64,000 bases of DNA from assembly GCA_963798745.1 (NCBI GenBank), contig CAWCUF010000002.1, positions 124,001 through 188,000 on the forward strand. Direction: 5' to 3'. This document shows, piece by piece, positions 45,481 through 53,661 of the stretch (position 1 is the first letter of the stretch; each line of letters opens with the position of its first letter). Origin of the DNA: Prado023 sp963798745 (GTDB lineage: Bacteria; Actinomycetota; Actinomycetes; S36-B12; CAIYMF01). Under the pieces are notes generated by a model that saw only the letters and a program-made list of their open reading frames with translations, had not been told where the DNA came from and made no database searches. Position numbers and translations under genes: made by a program.

Positions 45481-45830
45481 TTCCTCCTCGCGTGCGGGTA
45501 GTTGTCTTGGCTGAGGGGAGCCTGATCAGCTGGCTTCTGGAGCAGGGTGATCTGACGGTTCAGCTCGGCTGGGTTGCTCTGCTTGCGTAGGGCGACGAAC
45601 TCGGGAGTCCTGACCTCGGAGGTGGAACTCGCCGGACCGCTGATGAGCCGCCTGCCCCGGAATCCGGGACCCGCTGGTCGGGGTTGCCGGCCGTCGTCGA
45701 CCTGCACGTGCCGCCCGTCCGCCCGGGCGTGGCCCACCCGGTGGACCTCGTCGTGGTGATGAACGGGTTGAACCGCAGCCGCAGGTATCCGTGGAGCTCG
45801 TGGGGCAGCACCAGCAGCGGCGTCGGTGTC
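45481..45830 (-). pseudogene. Possible integrase-type transposase fragment
   Basis: EVRTPEFVALRKQSNPAELN followed by RQITLLQ resembles the C-terminal end of integrase-core transposases, and LHGYLRLRFNPFITTT in another frame resembles the preceding block. The catalytic core is absent. Assignment is tentative. Confidence 0.3.
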
Positions 45831-46214
45831 ATATCGGTAGTGGAAGACGTTGCGACCCACCAGGTCCGCCCCGGTCAGGTTCAACGCGTCAAGGAACTCC
45901 TCTGGAACAGCGGATGAGTCATCGTGCCCGGCAAGAACACCACCGCGGCCTGGCCCGGCCGGCCGTCCCACACCGAAAGCACGATCGGGTGTCCCCGGAG
46001 GAGATGACAACCTCGCGGTATGCCAGGTTCGTTGGCGACCCAAGCAACCCACCCGCAGCCCGGTTGAGGCCAACCGGCGTCGAGCGGAAGTCGCCGTGTG
46101 CTGTAGTTTAGGTTGGCCAATCCGGCGGGTCGCGCTTCTGTCCGCCCCAAGAGCGGCGAAGTGGATGAGGGTGCCCTCCGCCGCGCCGGGCATGCAGAGG
46201 GGAGACTCCCGTTC
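45831..46214. other. Gene-free stretch
   Basis: About 380 bases with no supportable gene; the last bases hold the GAGGGGAG ribosome binding site of the next gene. Confidence 0.4.
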
Positions 46215-46778
46215 GTGCTGGTCCGCAAGCAGGTACTCGTCCGCAGCGCGGTTCTCTGGCTGGCGTTCATGGGCGTGCTGTGGTCGGTCTTCGCCGTTGG
46301 CATGTGGACGCACCCGGAGGCCTGGACCGGCGTCACACCCCCTGAGGTCGAGACCGGGTGGGGCGTGCTGGGCTATATCGTGGCCATGAACGCTACAGTC
46401 TTGCTCCTGATAGTGATCGGCAACGTCTTCGTGAGATTCGGTCCCGTGACTCCGGGACTGCTGGTCTTGGGTTGGCAGGCCATCGCGATCGGGTGGACGG
46501 CGGGGACAAACTCGTTCGCTGAACCGTTCTCAGGCGTCGCGCAGGCGAACGCGGCCTTCCTGCGCATTGGACTCTGGGAGACGACCGCCTACGTGCTCGT
46601 CTGCGCCGTGACGCTGGACAAATCGCTGCATGTGGCTGACTCGTTTCCCGCGAAGCGATGGTCTGAGGTTCGCAGGCTTCGGGACCTTCGTTTCTCGCGC
46701 GCTGAGCTCGGGGTCGCCGTCATCGGCCTCACCTGCTTGCTCGTAGCCGCCCTGGTCGAAGCCTTCTACCTTCGCTGA
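46215..46778 (+). CDS. Membrane protein, loosely SpoIIM-like
   Basis: A 187-residue protein; GTG 46215 (VLVRKQVLVRSAVLWLAFMG) with GAGGGGAG upstream is a better start than in-frame sites about 100 bases earlier. About four membrane helices: AVLWLAFMGVLWSVFAVGMW, YIVAMNATVLLLIVIGNVFV, WETTAYVLVCAVTLD and AVIGLTCLLVAALVEAFYL. The order and the ETTAYVL motif recall stage II sporulation protein M-like membrane proteins, though the match is weak. Confidence 0.55.
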   Translation: MLVRKQVLVRSAVLWLAFMGVLWSVFAVGMWTHPEAWTGVTPPEVETGWGVLGYIVAMNATVLLLIVIGNVFVRFGPVTPGLLVLGWQAIAIGWTAGTNSFAEPFSGVAQANAAFLRIGLWETTAYVLVCAVTLDKSLHVADSFPAKRWSEVRRLRDLRFSRAELGVAVIGLTCLLVAALVEAFYLR

Positions 46779-47004
46779 CTTCATCTTCTTCACCTGTGTC
46801 CTCCAGGAGATAGTACGGCGGATCGCCGCGGCCAGCGGTCGGCGGATCCGGCTCGCCGGACCGGTCTCAGACCCGCTCCACTTCCGCGAGCGGGTGCAGT
46901 TGCGGTCGACATAGGTATCACCCGTTTCACGGGGGGTATCACTCCAGCAACGATCGAAGTCGGTTCCCGGCTTCTGAAATCCACTGATGGAAGGGCAAGA
47001 CATC

Positions 47005-47298
47005 ATGGGCAAGCTTGGGGTCATTGCTGGGGTTGCAGTCGGGTACGTGCTGGGGGCGCGTGCCGGCCGGGATCGCTACGAGCAGATCGAGGCGAAGGTG
47101 CGGGGGGTGTGGCGCGATCCTCGGGTGCAGAAGGCCAAGGATCAGGCTGGTGATTTGGCGCAGGAGAAGGGCGCCCAGGTCCAGGACAAGGTCAGCCAGG
47201 CCACGAGCGACGATGAGTTCGGCTCGGATCCCGGCCATACTGATATGCCGACTCCCAACGACCTGCCCGCCGCTCCCGCGGGAGGGTACGGGGCATGA
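47005..47298 (+). CDS. YtxH-like small membrane protein
   Basis: A 97-residue protein from ATG 47005 with GGAAGGG upstream. A single N-terminal helix (MGKLGVIAGVAVGYVLGARA) with GRDRYEQIEAK after it is typical of YtxH-domain proteins. A charged amphipathic stretch (RVQKAKDQAGDLAQEKGAQV) follows, then a Pro/Gly tail. It is the first gene of a four-gene operon with 4-base overlaps. YtxH proteins are linked with envelope stress but have no defined activity. Confidence 0.7.
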   Translation: MGKLGVIAGVAVGYVLGARAGRDRYEQIEAKVRGVWRDPRVQKAKDQAGDLAQEKGAQVQDKVSQATSDDEFGSDPGHTDMPTPNDLPAAPAGGYGA

Positions 47299-47744
47299 GT
47301 GACTTCACCGGGGCCACTTCAGCGGTGCGGACCGCGGACGGTGCCGTGCGGGACGGTTCGAGCGAAGGCTCCTCGACTGGGGAGTTGGTCGCGTCGGCTA
47401 GCGCGCAGCTGACTGACCTGGTTCGCTCCGAGATGAGGCTCGCCCGCGCCGACGTGCAGCAGTCGGTCAAGCGGGCGGGCACCGGGGCCGGCTTGTTCGG
47501 CGCCGCGGGGATCATGGCGCTCTACGGTGGGGGGGCCCTGATCGCTACCGCGATCCTGGCGCTGGCCCTGGTCGTGGACGCCTGGTTGGCGGCCCTGATC
47601 GTGACCGTCGTGCTGTTCGTCATCGCGGGGATCGCGGCGTTGGTCGGCAAGAAGCAGGTCGCGCAGGTCACCCCGCCGATCCAGAACAGCGTTGACAGCG
47701 TGAAGCGCGACGTGCAGAGCGTCACGGACAGGGGGCAGTCATGA
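47295..47744 (+). CDS. Phage-holin-superfamily-III-like (Actinobacterial holin-X) membrane protein
   Basis: A 149-residue protein whose ATG overlaps the preceding stop. A helical, charged N-terminal half (QLTDLVRSEMRLARADVQQS) precedes two hydrophobic helices (FGAAGIMALYGGGALIATAI and ALIVTVVLFVIAGIAALVGK). This is the Actinobacterial holin-X/DUF1469 pattern. Despite the name, such chromosomal proteins are not lysis genes; they sit in envelope operons like this one. Confidence 0.8.
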   Translation: MSDFTGATSAVRTADGAVRDGSSEGSSTGELVASASAQLTDLVRSEMRLARADVQQSVKRAGTGAGLFGAAGIMALYGGGALIATAILALALVVDAWLAALIVTVVLFVIAGIAALVGKKQVAQVTPPIQNSVDSVKRDVQSVTDRGQS

Positions 47745-48121
47745 GTGAGTCCGCCAGCAACACCGACGAGCTGGGCGGGGAGCGGACTCCCGACGAGATC
47801 CAGGCGCACATCGAGCAGACCCGCCAGGACCTCGCGGAGACCGTCGACGCGCTCAGTGCCAAAGCCGATGTGAAAGCCCGCGCCCAGGAGCAGGCGCAGG
47901 TGGCCAAGGACCGTGCGGCCGAACAGCTCCAGGCGGCCAAGGAGCGGACCGCCGATCAGGTCGGCGCCGCCCGCGGGAAGGTGAGCGACGTCGCTGCCCA
48001 GGGCAGGGACGCGATCACCGACGACGAGGGCAGCCTGCGTCCGGTCGTGCCGGTCGCCGCGGCCACCGCGGCCGTCGTGATCGTCGGGCTGATCATCGTC
48101 GCCGCCCGACGGCGACGATGA
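47741..48121 (+). CDS. DUF3618 protein
   Basis: A 126-residue protein with RTPDEIQAHIEQTRQDLAET followed by VDALSAKADVKARAQEQAQV, the hallmark of DUF3618. It continues as an alanine-rich coiled-coil and ends in one membrane helix (VVPVAAATAAVVIVGLIIVA) with a basic tail. Four-base overlaps join it to both neighbours. Function unknown; it is commonly co-encoded with holin-X-like and YihY proteins. Confidence 0.85.
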   Translation: MSESASNTDELGGERTPDEIQAHIEQTRQDLAETVDALSAKADVKARAQEQAQVAKDRAAEQLQAAKERTADQVGAARGKVSDVAAQGRDAITDDEGSLRPVVPVAAATAAVVIVGLIIVAARRRR

Positions 48122-49215
48122 GCGAGGGCCGCCGGTCCGACACCGCGGATCTGGACACGAGTACGACGGACCAGGCACCGGAGGCCGACAGCGACGCCAA
48201 GCCCGACTCTCCCGATGACCTGACCAAGGACGCCTGGCAGTACGTCGCACGCAGGACGGCTGGCGAGTTCATGAAGGACGAGTGCACCGACCTTGCCGCG
48301 GCGCTGACCTACTACGCGGTGTTGTCGGTGTTCCCCGCCGCGATCGCCCTGCTGTCCCTGGTCGGGCTGGTGGGCCAGGGACAGCAGACGGTCCAGACGT
48401 TGATGCAGATCCTCACCGACCTCGGTGCCGAGTCGCTCGCCACCACCCTCGAGCCCACCCTGATGTCGTTGGCCCAGGCCCCGGGTGCCGGATTCGCCCT
48501 GATTACCGGCCTGGCCGTCGCGCTGTGGTCGGCCTCGGGCTACGTGAACTCCTTCGGCCGTGCCATGAACCGGATCTATGAGATCCGGGAGGGGCGCCCG
48601 ATCTGGAAGTTGCGCCCGATCATGTTGCTGGTCACCCTCATCATGCTGCTCCTCGCGGCCCTGGTCGCGGTGGCACTCGTGCTGACCGGTCCGGCCGCCC
48701 AAGCGGTGGGCGATGCCCTCGGCTTGGGCTCGAGCGTGCTCACGGTGTGGGGCATCGCCAAGTGGCCCGTGATCCTCATCGCGGTTGTGCTCATCGTGGC
48801 GATCCTCTACTGGTCGACACCCAACGTCGAGCAGCCCAAGTTCCGCTGGATCAGCCTCGGCGCGGTCGTGGCGATCGTGACCTGGATCCTGGCCTCGGCC
48901 GCGTTCGGGTTCTACGTGGCCAACTTCTCCAGCTACAACAAGACCTATGGCTCCTTGGCCGGGGTCATCATCTTCCTGCTGTGGCTGTGGATCACCAACC
49001 TCGCGTTGCTGTTCGGTGCCGAACTCGACGCCGAGATGGAACGCAGCCGGGAGCTGCAATCGGGGATCGCCGCGGAGGAGTCGGTGCAACTGCCGGCCCG
49101 CGACACCACGAACATCGAGAAGAAGCAGGAGAAGGAGCGCGAGAACGTCGCCCGCGGCCGCAAGCTGCGCGAGACGCGCGGCGGCTCCCAGGAACTCGAC
49201 GAAGACGACAGGTAG
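48118..49215 (+). CDS. YihY/BrkB-family membrane protein
   Basis: A 365-residue membrane protein. After an acidic N-terminus (SDTADLDTSTTDQAPEADSD) comes the YihY core: CTDLAAALTYYAVLSVFPAA, ATWGSASGYV-like LWSASGYVNSFGRAMNRIYE, VTWILASAAFGFYVANFSSY and NKTYGSLAGVIIFLLWLWIT. Six helices are expected. A charged C-terminal tail (NIEKKQEKERENVARGRKLR) is cytoplasmic. Once mis-annotated as RNase BN, this family's role is unknown. It is the last gene of the overlapping operon. Confidence 0.85.
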   Translation: MSEGRRSDTADLDTSTTDQAPEADSDAKPDSPDDLTKDAWQYVARRTAGEFMKDECTDLAAALTYYAVLSVFPAAIALLSLVGLVGQGQQTVQTLMQILTDLGAESLATTLEPTLMSLAQAPGAGFALITGLAVALWSASGYVNSFGRAMNRIYEIREGRPIWKLRPIMLLVTLIMLLLAALVAVALVLTGPAAQAVGDALGLGSSVLTVWGIAKWPVILIAVVLIVAILYWSTPNVEQPKFRWISLGAVVAIVTWILASAAFGFYVANFSSYNKTYGSLAGVIIFLLWLWITNLALLFGAELDAEMERSRELQSGIAAEESVQLPARDTTNIEKKQEKERENVARGRKLRETRGGSQELDEDDR

Positions 49216-49347
49216 CGGCCGGCCACCTCCGCTCCGTTCCGCCACGACCTGCCCGGCGTCCCAGCTGGAGCGGTCGTGGCGGTGAGCTGGCCGAAGGCGA
49301 CCGGTCCCGGTCAGGCCGCGCCACCGTCCGGGCCCGACGTGACCGGG

Positions 49348-49614
49348 TCAGGTGTCGGTCCCCGGCTCCAGCCTCTCGCCGGGACCGATGTCGCTCGAGG
49401 TGCCGACGGTGCTGCCAGCACCGATGAGGGTGATGTCCTGGTCACGGACGCGACGGCGGGCGCTGACCACCGCGCCGACCCGCGCGCGCTCCTCGATCGT
49501 GGTGCCGCTGTCGACGATGCAGGTGCGGGTTCCGGGGTGCCACTCGACCCCGCAACATACCGGGTGCGCACCCAGGGTGGTGCGGGGGGTGAGCGCGGGG
49601 TCATCGGCGGTCAA
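49348..49614 (-). pseudogene. GlgC-like nucleotidyltransferase C-terminal fragment
   Basis: About 88 residues (VDSGTTIEERARVGAVVSAR, then DQDITLIGAGSTVGTSSDIG and PGERLEPGT) form the left-handed beta-helix end of sugar-phosphate nucleotidyltransferases such as GlgC. The nucleotide-binding domain that should precede it is not present, so it is a remnant. The rest of 49216-49729 holds nothing else recognisable. Confidence 0.45.
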
Positions 49615-49729
49615 CTGATCTGGTCGGCGCGGGCCTGGATGGCGCGCACGATGAGGCCAGCAGGCCGATCGCGGCCACGAACAGGGCAGAGGCGATCACC
49701 GCGGGTCCGGGGCCCCGATCCGTTGCGGC

Positions 49730-50761
49730 TCAGCGCGCCAGCCGATCGGCCAACCAGGCCAGGGCCAATGGGTATCGGTAGGTGATCCCCGCGTGGGTTC
49801 CCTCGAACAGCTCGAAGTGGATCCGATCCTCGGTCACCCCCGCCTGGGCCAGCGCTGCCCGGAACGCCTGCGCCCCGATGTCGAGCTGGAAGTCGTCAGC
49901 GGTCCCGGCATCGATCCACAGCGCAGTCAGGCCGCGCAGCGCGACGGCGTGCCCGGGAGCCATCCGGACCGGATCCAGGGCCAGCCAGCGTGCCCAGACC
50001 TCGTCGCGCAGCACGCCGGTGACCGGGTCGAAGGGCAGCACCGGGGTGCCGTCCGGGTCGGCGGAGAAGCAGGCGGCCACGCCGTAGAGGCCGAGGATGA
50101 GCTGGTCGGCCGGCGTTGTGGGGCCGGTCGCGGCCCGGGCCTGGAAATCGGTCCACCAGCGATCCGGATCGCCGTCGAACGGGCGCAGCGCGCGGACGGC
50201 GGGCCCGAACTCGGGCACGTAGCACAGCTCGTAGAGGGCGTCGCCGGCATGCGTGGCCAGCGCCCCGAACAGGTCCGGGCGCAGCATCGGGGTGATCATC
50301 GCCCCGAATCCACCGCTGGACTTGCCGGTGATCGCGCGCGAGGCCGGGGCACCGAGCGTGCGGTAGCGCTCGTCGACGAACGGCACGACGTCGTCGCACA
50401 GGTAGGAGTGGTAGCGCCCGGTGCCCGGCGAGTCCACGAACTGCGAGCCCCCGTAGCTGGTCCACGCGTCGACGTAGACGACGATGCACGGCGGGGCACC
50501 AGCGGCGAACACCGCATCGGCGGCCTCGGGGTAGGGCATCACGAACGGCATCCGGTTGGCCCACATCTCCACCTGGCCGGTGTACCCCTGGATCACGTAG
50601 ACGCTCGGGTAGCGGACGTCGGGGGCGTCGTCGTAGCCGGGTGGGACGTAGACCCACACGGGTCGCTCGTGCGGGTCGCCGAGCGGGTTGCCGAGCAGGG
50701 CATCGGAGGTGATGACCAGCTCGTCGAGGCGGCCAGCGAGGGGTCGGGTCAGGGTGCGCAT
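49730..50761 (-). CDS. Esterase-family (EstA/esterase D-like) protein
   Basis: A 343-residue alpha/beta-hydrolase of the putative esterase (PF00756) family. VWVYVPPGYDDAPDVRYPSV starts the fold, the nucleophile serine is in ITGKSSGGFGAM, the acid lies near LWIDAGTADDFQ and the histidine in ELFEGTHAGITYR. Such enzymes act on carboxylic esters, S-formylglutathione or mycolyl substrates. ATG 50761 (MRTLTRPLAG) is chosen; GTG/ATG codons slightly upstream are alternatives. The gene follows the alarmone-synthetase-like gene. Confidence 0.8.
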   Translation of the reverse strand: MRTLTRPLAGRLDELVITSDALLGNPLGDPHERPVWVYVPPGYDDAPDVRYPSVYVIQGYTGQVEMWANRMPFVMPYPEAADAVFAAGAPPCIVVYVDAWTSYGGSQFVDSPGTGRYHSYLCDDVVPFVDERYRTLGAPASRAITGKSSGGFGAMITPMLRPDLFGALATHAGDALYELCYVPEFGPAVRALRPFDGDPDRWWTDFQARAATGPTTPADQLILGLYGVAACFSADPDGTPVLPFDPVTGVLRDEVWARWLALDPVRMAPGHAVALRGLTALWIDAGTADDFQLDIGAQAFRAALAQAGVTEDRIHFELFEGTHAGITYRYPLALAWLADRLAR

Positions 50762-50785
50762 GTCCCGCACGCTACGCCAGCGGCG

Positions 50786-51889
50786 TCAGTTCCCGGTGAG
50801 TCGGCGCCGGCGCCGCTCGAGGGTTCTGATCCGCTGCGGGTTGCGCTCGTCGGGCACGGCACGGTTGGCCCGGAGGAACGCCTCGGGGATCAGCAGGAGC
50901 AGTTCGTCGTCGATCATCCGTACGGTGTCCACAGTGGCGCGGCCCTCCACCAGGGCCAGGATCCGGGTGTCCGGCGTTCTGGGCATCAGCTCGACCAACG
51001 CGTCGGCGGAGTCCCGGTGCAGCTCGCGCAACAGGTCCAGCATCCAACTCAGGCGTCGAGGGGTGCTCGGGGAGGCTGGGTAGCGAGCGGCCAGGAACTC
51101 GGCCAGTCCCGCCTCGTCCCAGGGGCCCAGAGCAGCGGGCGCCCCGGTGGCTCGGGCGGCCCCGGCGGCGGTCTGCTGGGCGTCCACCTGCCAGGCGCGC
51201 AGGTCCTCCAACTCGCGCTCTGCCAGCTCCAGCAGGCTCGCGGCCAGGACGAACTGCCGACTGCGCGCGGCGGGCAGGTCCGTGCCGCCCTTGTAGCGCA
51301 GCTCGTGCTCCAGGGAGGCCCACAGGTCCGCCGCGCGCGTGCGCACCTGGATCTCCGCGCGCTGCTCGGCGAGCAACTCCGGCAGGTCACTACCCGAGCG
51401 GGCGCGCACGTCGAAGTGCCGGCCCCGGTACCCCGGGGTCTCCTCCCGGGCGCGCTCCTCGCGGGCATCGACGTCCTTGTCGACCACGAGCAGCCGGTGC
51501 AGCTCCTGGGCGACGATCGCGATCTCGCTCTCCAAGCGGACCACGACCCGGACGCCGATCAGGTCGGGCAGGTCGGTGTAGTGCGCGTCGCGACCAGGGC
51601 GCCGGCGGTCGCGGGCGCGCAGCTTCTGCTCCACCGACCGGACATCCTTGGCCCGCCCGGAGACGGAGGCCTCGATCTCGTCGACGTCCTCCAGCCGGGC
51701 CCGGAGCGCTTCGACCAGGGCATGGGTGGCCGCGACGTACTCCCGGCGTAGGCGCCGGTAGGCCTGCGCCTCACGGTGCGCCCAGCTGCGTGGGCGGGGT
51801 GTGGGGACGGTCGCCCCCGTGGCGCTGGCATCCTTCGACGGCGCCGTGACCACGCTGGGGGAGGCGCCGTTTCCGGTCGAACTGGGCAT
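50786..51889 (-). CDS. RelA/SpoT-domain (small alarmone-synthetase-like) protein
   Basis: A 367-residue protein with a (p)ppGpp-synthetase-like domain and no HD hydrolase domain. Recognisable blocks are KLRARDRRRPGRDAHYTDLP, DLIGVRVVVRLESEIAIVAQ and AEIQVRTRAADLWASLEHEL, corresponding to the substrate-binding and catalytic regions of the synthetase fold. A C-terminal extension of about 150 residues (RRLSWMLDLLRELHRDSADA and later) is helical and unusual. The ATP/GTP-binding residues were not verified, so activity is inferred. Confidence 0.75.
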   Translation of the reverse strand: MPSSTGNGASPSVVTAPSKDASATGATVPTPRPRSWAHREAQAYRRLRREYVAATHALVEALRARLEDVDEIEASVSGRAKDVRSVEQKLRARDRRRPGRDAHYTDLPDLIGVRVVVRLESEIAIVAQELHRLLVVDKDVDAREERAREETPGYRGRHFDVRARSGSDLPELLAEQRAEIQVRTRAADLWASLEHELRYKGGTDLPAARSRQFVLAASLLELAERELEDLRAWQVDAQQTAAGAARATGAPAALGPWDEAGLAEFLAARYPASPSTPRRLSWMLDLLRELHRDSADALVELMPRTPDTRILALVEGRATVDTVRMIDDELLLLIPEAFLRANRAVPDERNPQRIRTLERRRRRLTGN

Positions 51890-51945
51890 GGGGGAAGTCT
51901 AGGGAGTGTGAGCCGCCGGCAACCACGACCAGCGCGGCGCGCGGA

Positions 51946-52320
51946 TCAGCCGACGGTGACCCGGGTGACCTCGTCCTCGACGAGCTCTGCGTTGATCCGG
52001 TCGGTCCGGTAGTCCATCGTCAGTGCGCGCGGCTCACCGTCCACGGACGCGACCCGCCACACGAAGCCGGCTTCGGTCACGGCCTGTTCGGCCTCGTCGG
52101 CGGGCATCCCGACGAGGGTCCCGGCCAACTCGTTGATGTCCTGGCCGGAGGTCATGGCCTCCTCCTCGCCGCCGGAGTCCGAATGGGCCTCGAGGTCCGC
52201 CTGGGCAACAGCGGTCTCGTCGGCCGGGACACCGGTCGTCGTGTACTCGGCGCAGCCGCCGAGGGTCCCGGCCAACATCAGCGCGGCCAGCGCGTTGGTC
52301 GTCCTGTGCAGCGTCATCAT
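51946..52320 (-). CDS. Lipoprotein with I78-type protease-inhibitor-like domain
   Basis: A 124-residue protein. The signal peptide (LHRTTNALAALMLAGTLGGC) ends in lipobox LGGC; ATG 52320 has GAGGGAG just upstream and a second ATG follows directly. The C-terminal AGTLVGMPADEAEQAVTEAG, then TMDYRTDRINAELVEDEVTR match the inhibitor I78 fold, a small beta protein that blocks serine proteases. An acidic linker joins the two parts. Confidence 0.75.
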   Translation of the reverse strand: MMTLHRTTNALAALMLAGTLGGCAEYTTTGVPADETAVAQADLEAHSDSGGEEEAMTSGQDINELAGTLVGMPADEAEQAVTEAGFVWRVASVDGEPRALTMDYRTDRINAELVEDEVTRVTVG

Positions 52321-52373
52321 GTCTCCCTCATCGGCCCGATGTCTGTGGCGCGCAGCCGCGCACCGACAGTGTG

Positions 52374-52838
52374 TCAGGTGCCCAGCCAGGACTTCAGCAG
52401 GGCGGCCACGATCACGTCCGGGTCCTTGCGGTCGGCCTTGGCCGCGGCCCGGAACTCCTTGCGCAGGCTCTTGGGCACCTTGACACCGAGATCGACGGAC
52501 TTCTCCGCCTTGCCCGGCCTGGTGGGGCGGGCAAGGCGGGTGGCGGCCCGCAGTCCGTCGCTGGTGGTGCCGCGCAGGGGCCCGGACAGGCGATGGGCGG
52601 CCGGCTGGCCGCCGGAGGTCGTAGTGACGGGCTGTGTCCGGGCGCCGGCTGTGGACCGGGCCTCGGGGGCGTCCGGATCGGTGGAGTCAGCATCGGTGCG
52701 CGGGCCAGGGACCGCCACCGCAGCCATCGGGTTCTGCGCCGCGGGCAGCAGCGTGTGCAGGGCGTGCCCGGGGGCGGCCGGATGGACGTGCGCGTCGGCG
52801 GCCTTGCGCAGTGCTGGGCGGGGTTCCGGATTGGTCAT
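52374..52838 (-). CDS. Ribbon-helix-helix-like partner of ParA
   Basis: A 154-residue protein whose ATG overlaps the stop of the parA-like gene by four bases. The first 105 residues are Pro/Ala/Thr-rich and probably disordered. The C-terminus (KSVDLGVKVPKSLRKEFRAA, then DPDVIVAALLKSWLG) fits a ribbon-helix-helix DNA-binding fold. Such small proteins act as centromere-binding partners of short ParA ATPases (type Ib, ParF/ParG-like), replacing ParB. This is inference from position and fold. Confidence 0.65.
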   Translation of the reverse strand: MTNPEPRPALRKAADAHVHPAAPGHALHTLLPAAQNPMAAVAVPGPRTDADSTDPDAPEARSTAGARTQPVTTTSGGQPAAHRLSGPLRGTTSDGLRAATRLARPTRPGKAEKSVDLGVKVPKSLRKEFRAAAKADRKDPDVIVAALLKSWLGT

Positions 52839-53590
52839 GACAGGCCCTTCTCGATGTTTGCGGCCAGGTCACCGAACAGCGAGACCAGGTCGCGCGCGCC
52901 GCTGGTGCGCAGTGCCGTGATGGGTACCGCTGCGCCCTGGGCGGCCGTCATCGCGGTGCGATCCGGGATCGGCGGCTCGAGCACCAGGGCGGGGTAGGTC
53001 TCGCGCAACTCGGCCAGTCGGTAGGCGTGCTCTGTGTTGTGCCGCATCCGGTTGACCACGATCCCGGCCGGGCGCAGACCCAGGTTCGTGGCGGCGCGGG
53101 CGATGTCCACGGCCTCCAGGGCCTGCTGGGCGCCCTGCAGGGCGAAGTAGGACGGCTCGGTGACGATCAGCGCTGCGGGAGCGGCGGCCAGGGCGTTGCG
53201 GGTCAGTTCGCCCAGCGACGGCGGGCAGTCGATCAGGACCGTGTGGTAGCGGTCCAGTGCACCGATCAGCGCGGTGCGCAGGCGCAGGGCGGAGTCGGGC
53301 CCCTCGGCGTGCGCGCGGTGCTCCAGAGCCCGTTCGCCGGGCAGGACGTCGATGCCCGGCCCCCAGTTGCTGGCCACGATCGCCTCGGCGGCCACGCCGG
53401 GGCGCCCGTCGGCCAGCACGTCGTTGCTGGTGAACTCGTAGGGTGCTGGGTCCAGCGCGGTGGTGGCGTTGCCCTGCGGGTCCAGGTCGATGACCAGCGT
53501 GCGATGGCCGGTGTGCCACGCGTCGGCGGCCAGGCCCAGGACGATGGACGTCTTGCCGACGCCGCCCTTGAGGGAGATCGCTGCGAGCAT
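52835..53590 (-). CDS. ParA-like ATPase (short form)
   Basis: A 251-residue P-loop ATPase starting at ATG 53590 (MLAAISLKGGVGKTSIVLGL). The deviant Walker A KGGVGKTS is at residues 8-15; LVIDLDPQGNATTAL and TVLIDCPPSLGELTRNALAA supply the other ParA/MinD motifs. Lacking the N-terminal HTH of long ParA proteins, it belongs to the short type Ib branch. It is co-translated with a ribbon-helix-helix protein gene. No ParB gene is nearby, so it is a chromosomal accessory partition or positioning module. Confidence 0.85.
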   Translation of the reverse strand: MLAAISLKGGVGKTSIVLGLAADAWHTGHRTLVIDLDPQGNATTALDPAPYEFTSNDVLADGRPGVAAEAIVASNWGPGIDVLPGERALEHRAHAEGPDSALRLRTALIGALDRYHTVLIDCPPSLGELTRNALAAAPAALIVTEPSYFALQGAQQALEAVDIARAATNLGLRPAGIVVNRMRHNTEHAYRLAELRETYPALVLEPPIPDRTAMTAAQGAAVPITALRTSGARDLVSLFGDLAANIEKGLS

Positions 53591-53661
53591 GGCCACGTTC
53601 TCAGTCTGCCACGTCGGAGCCTTCGGACCCGGGCTTGCGACCTCCCGCTGCGTCGTGCTTC

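Noticed and set aside
47295..47744. Holin as evidence of a prophage
   Set aside because: No other phage gene is near, and the gene is embedded in an envelope operon typical of actinobacterial chromosomes.
47956..49245. A 429-codon open frame on the - strand
   Set aside because: Antisense to DUF3618 and YihY genes, rich in His/Gln/Arg and without any domain.
49793..51751. A 652-codon open frame on the + strand
   Set aside because: Antisense to the esterase and alarmone-synthetase-like genes, both with clear motifs.
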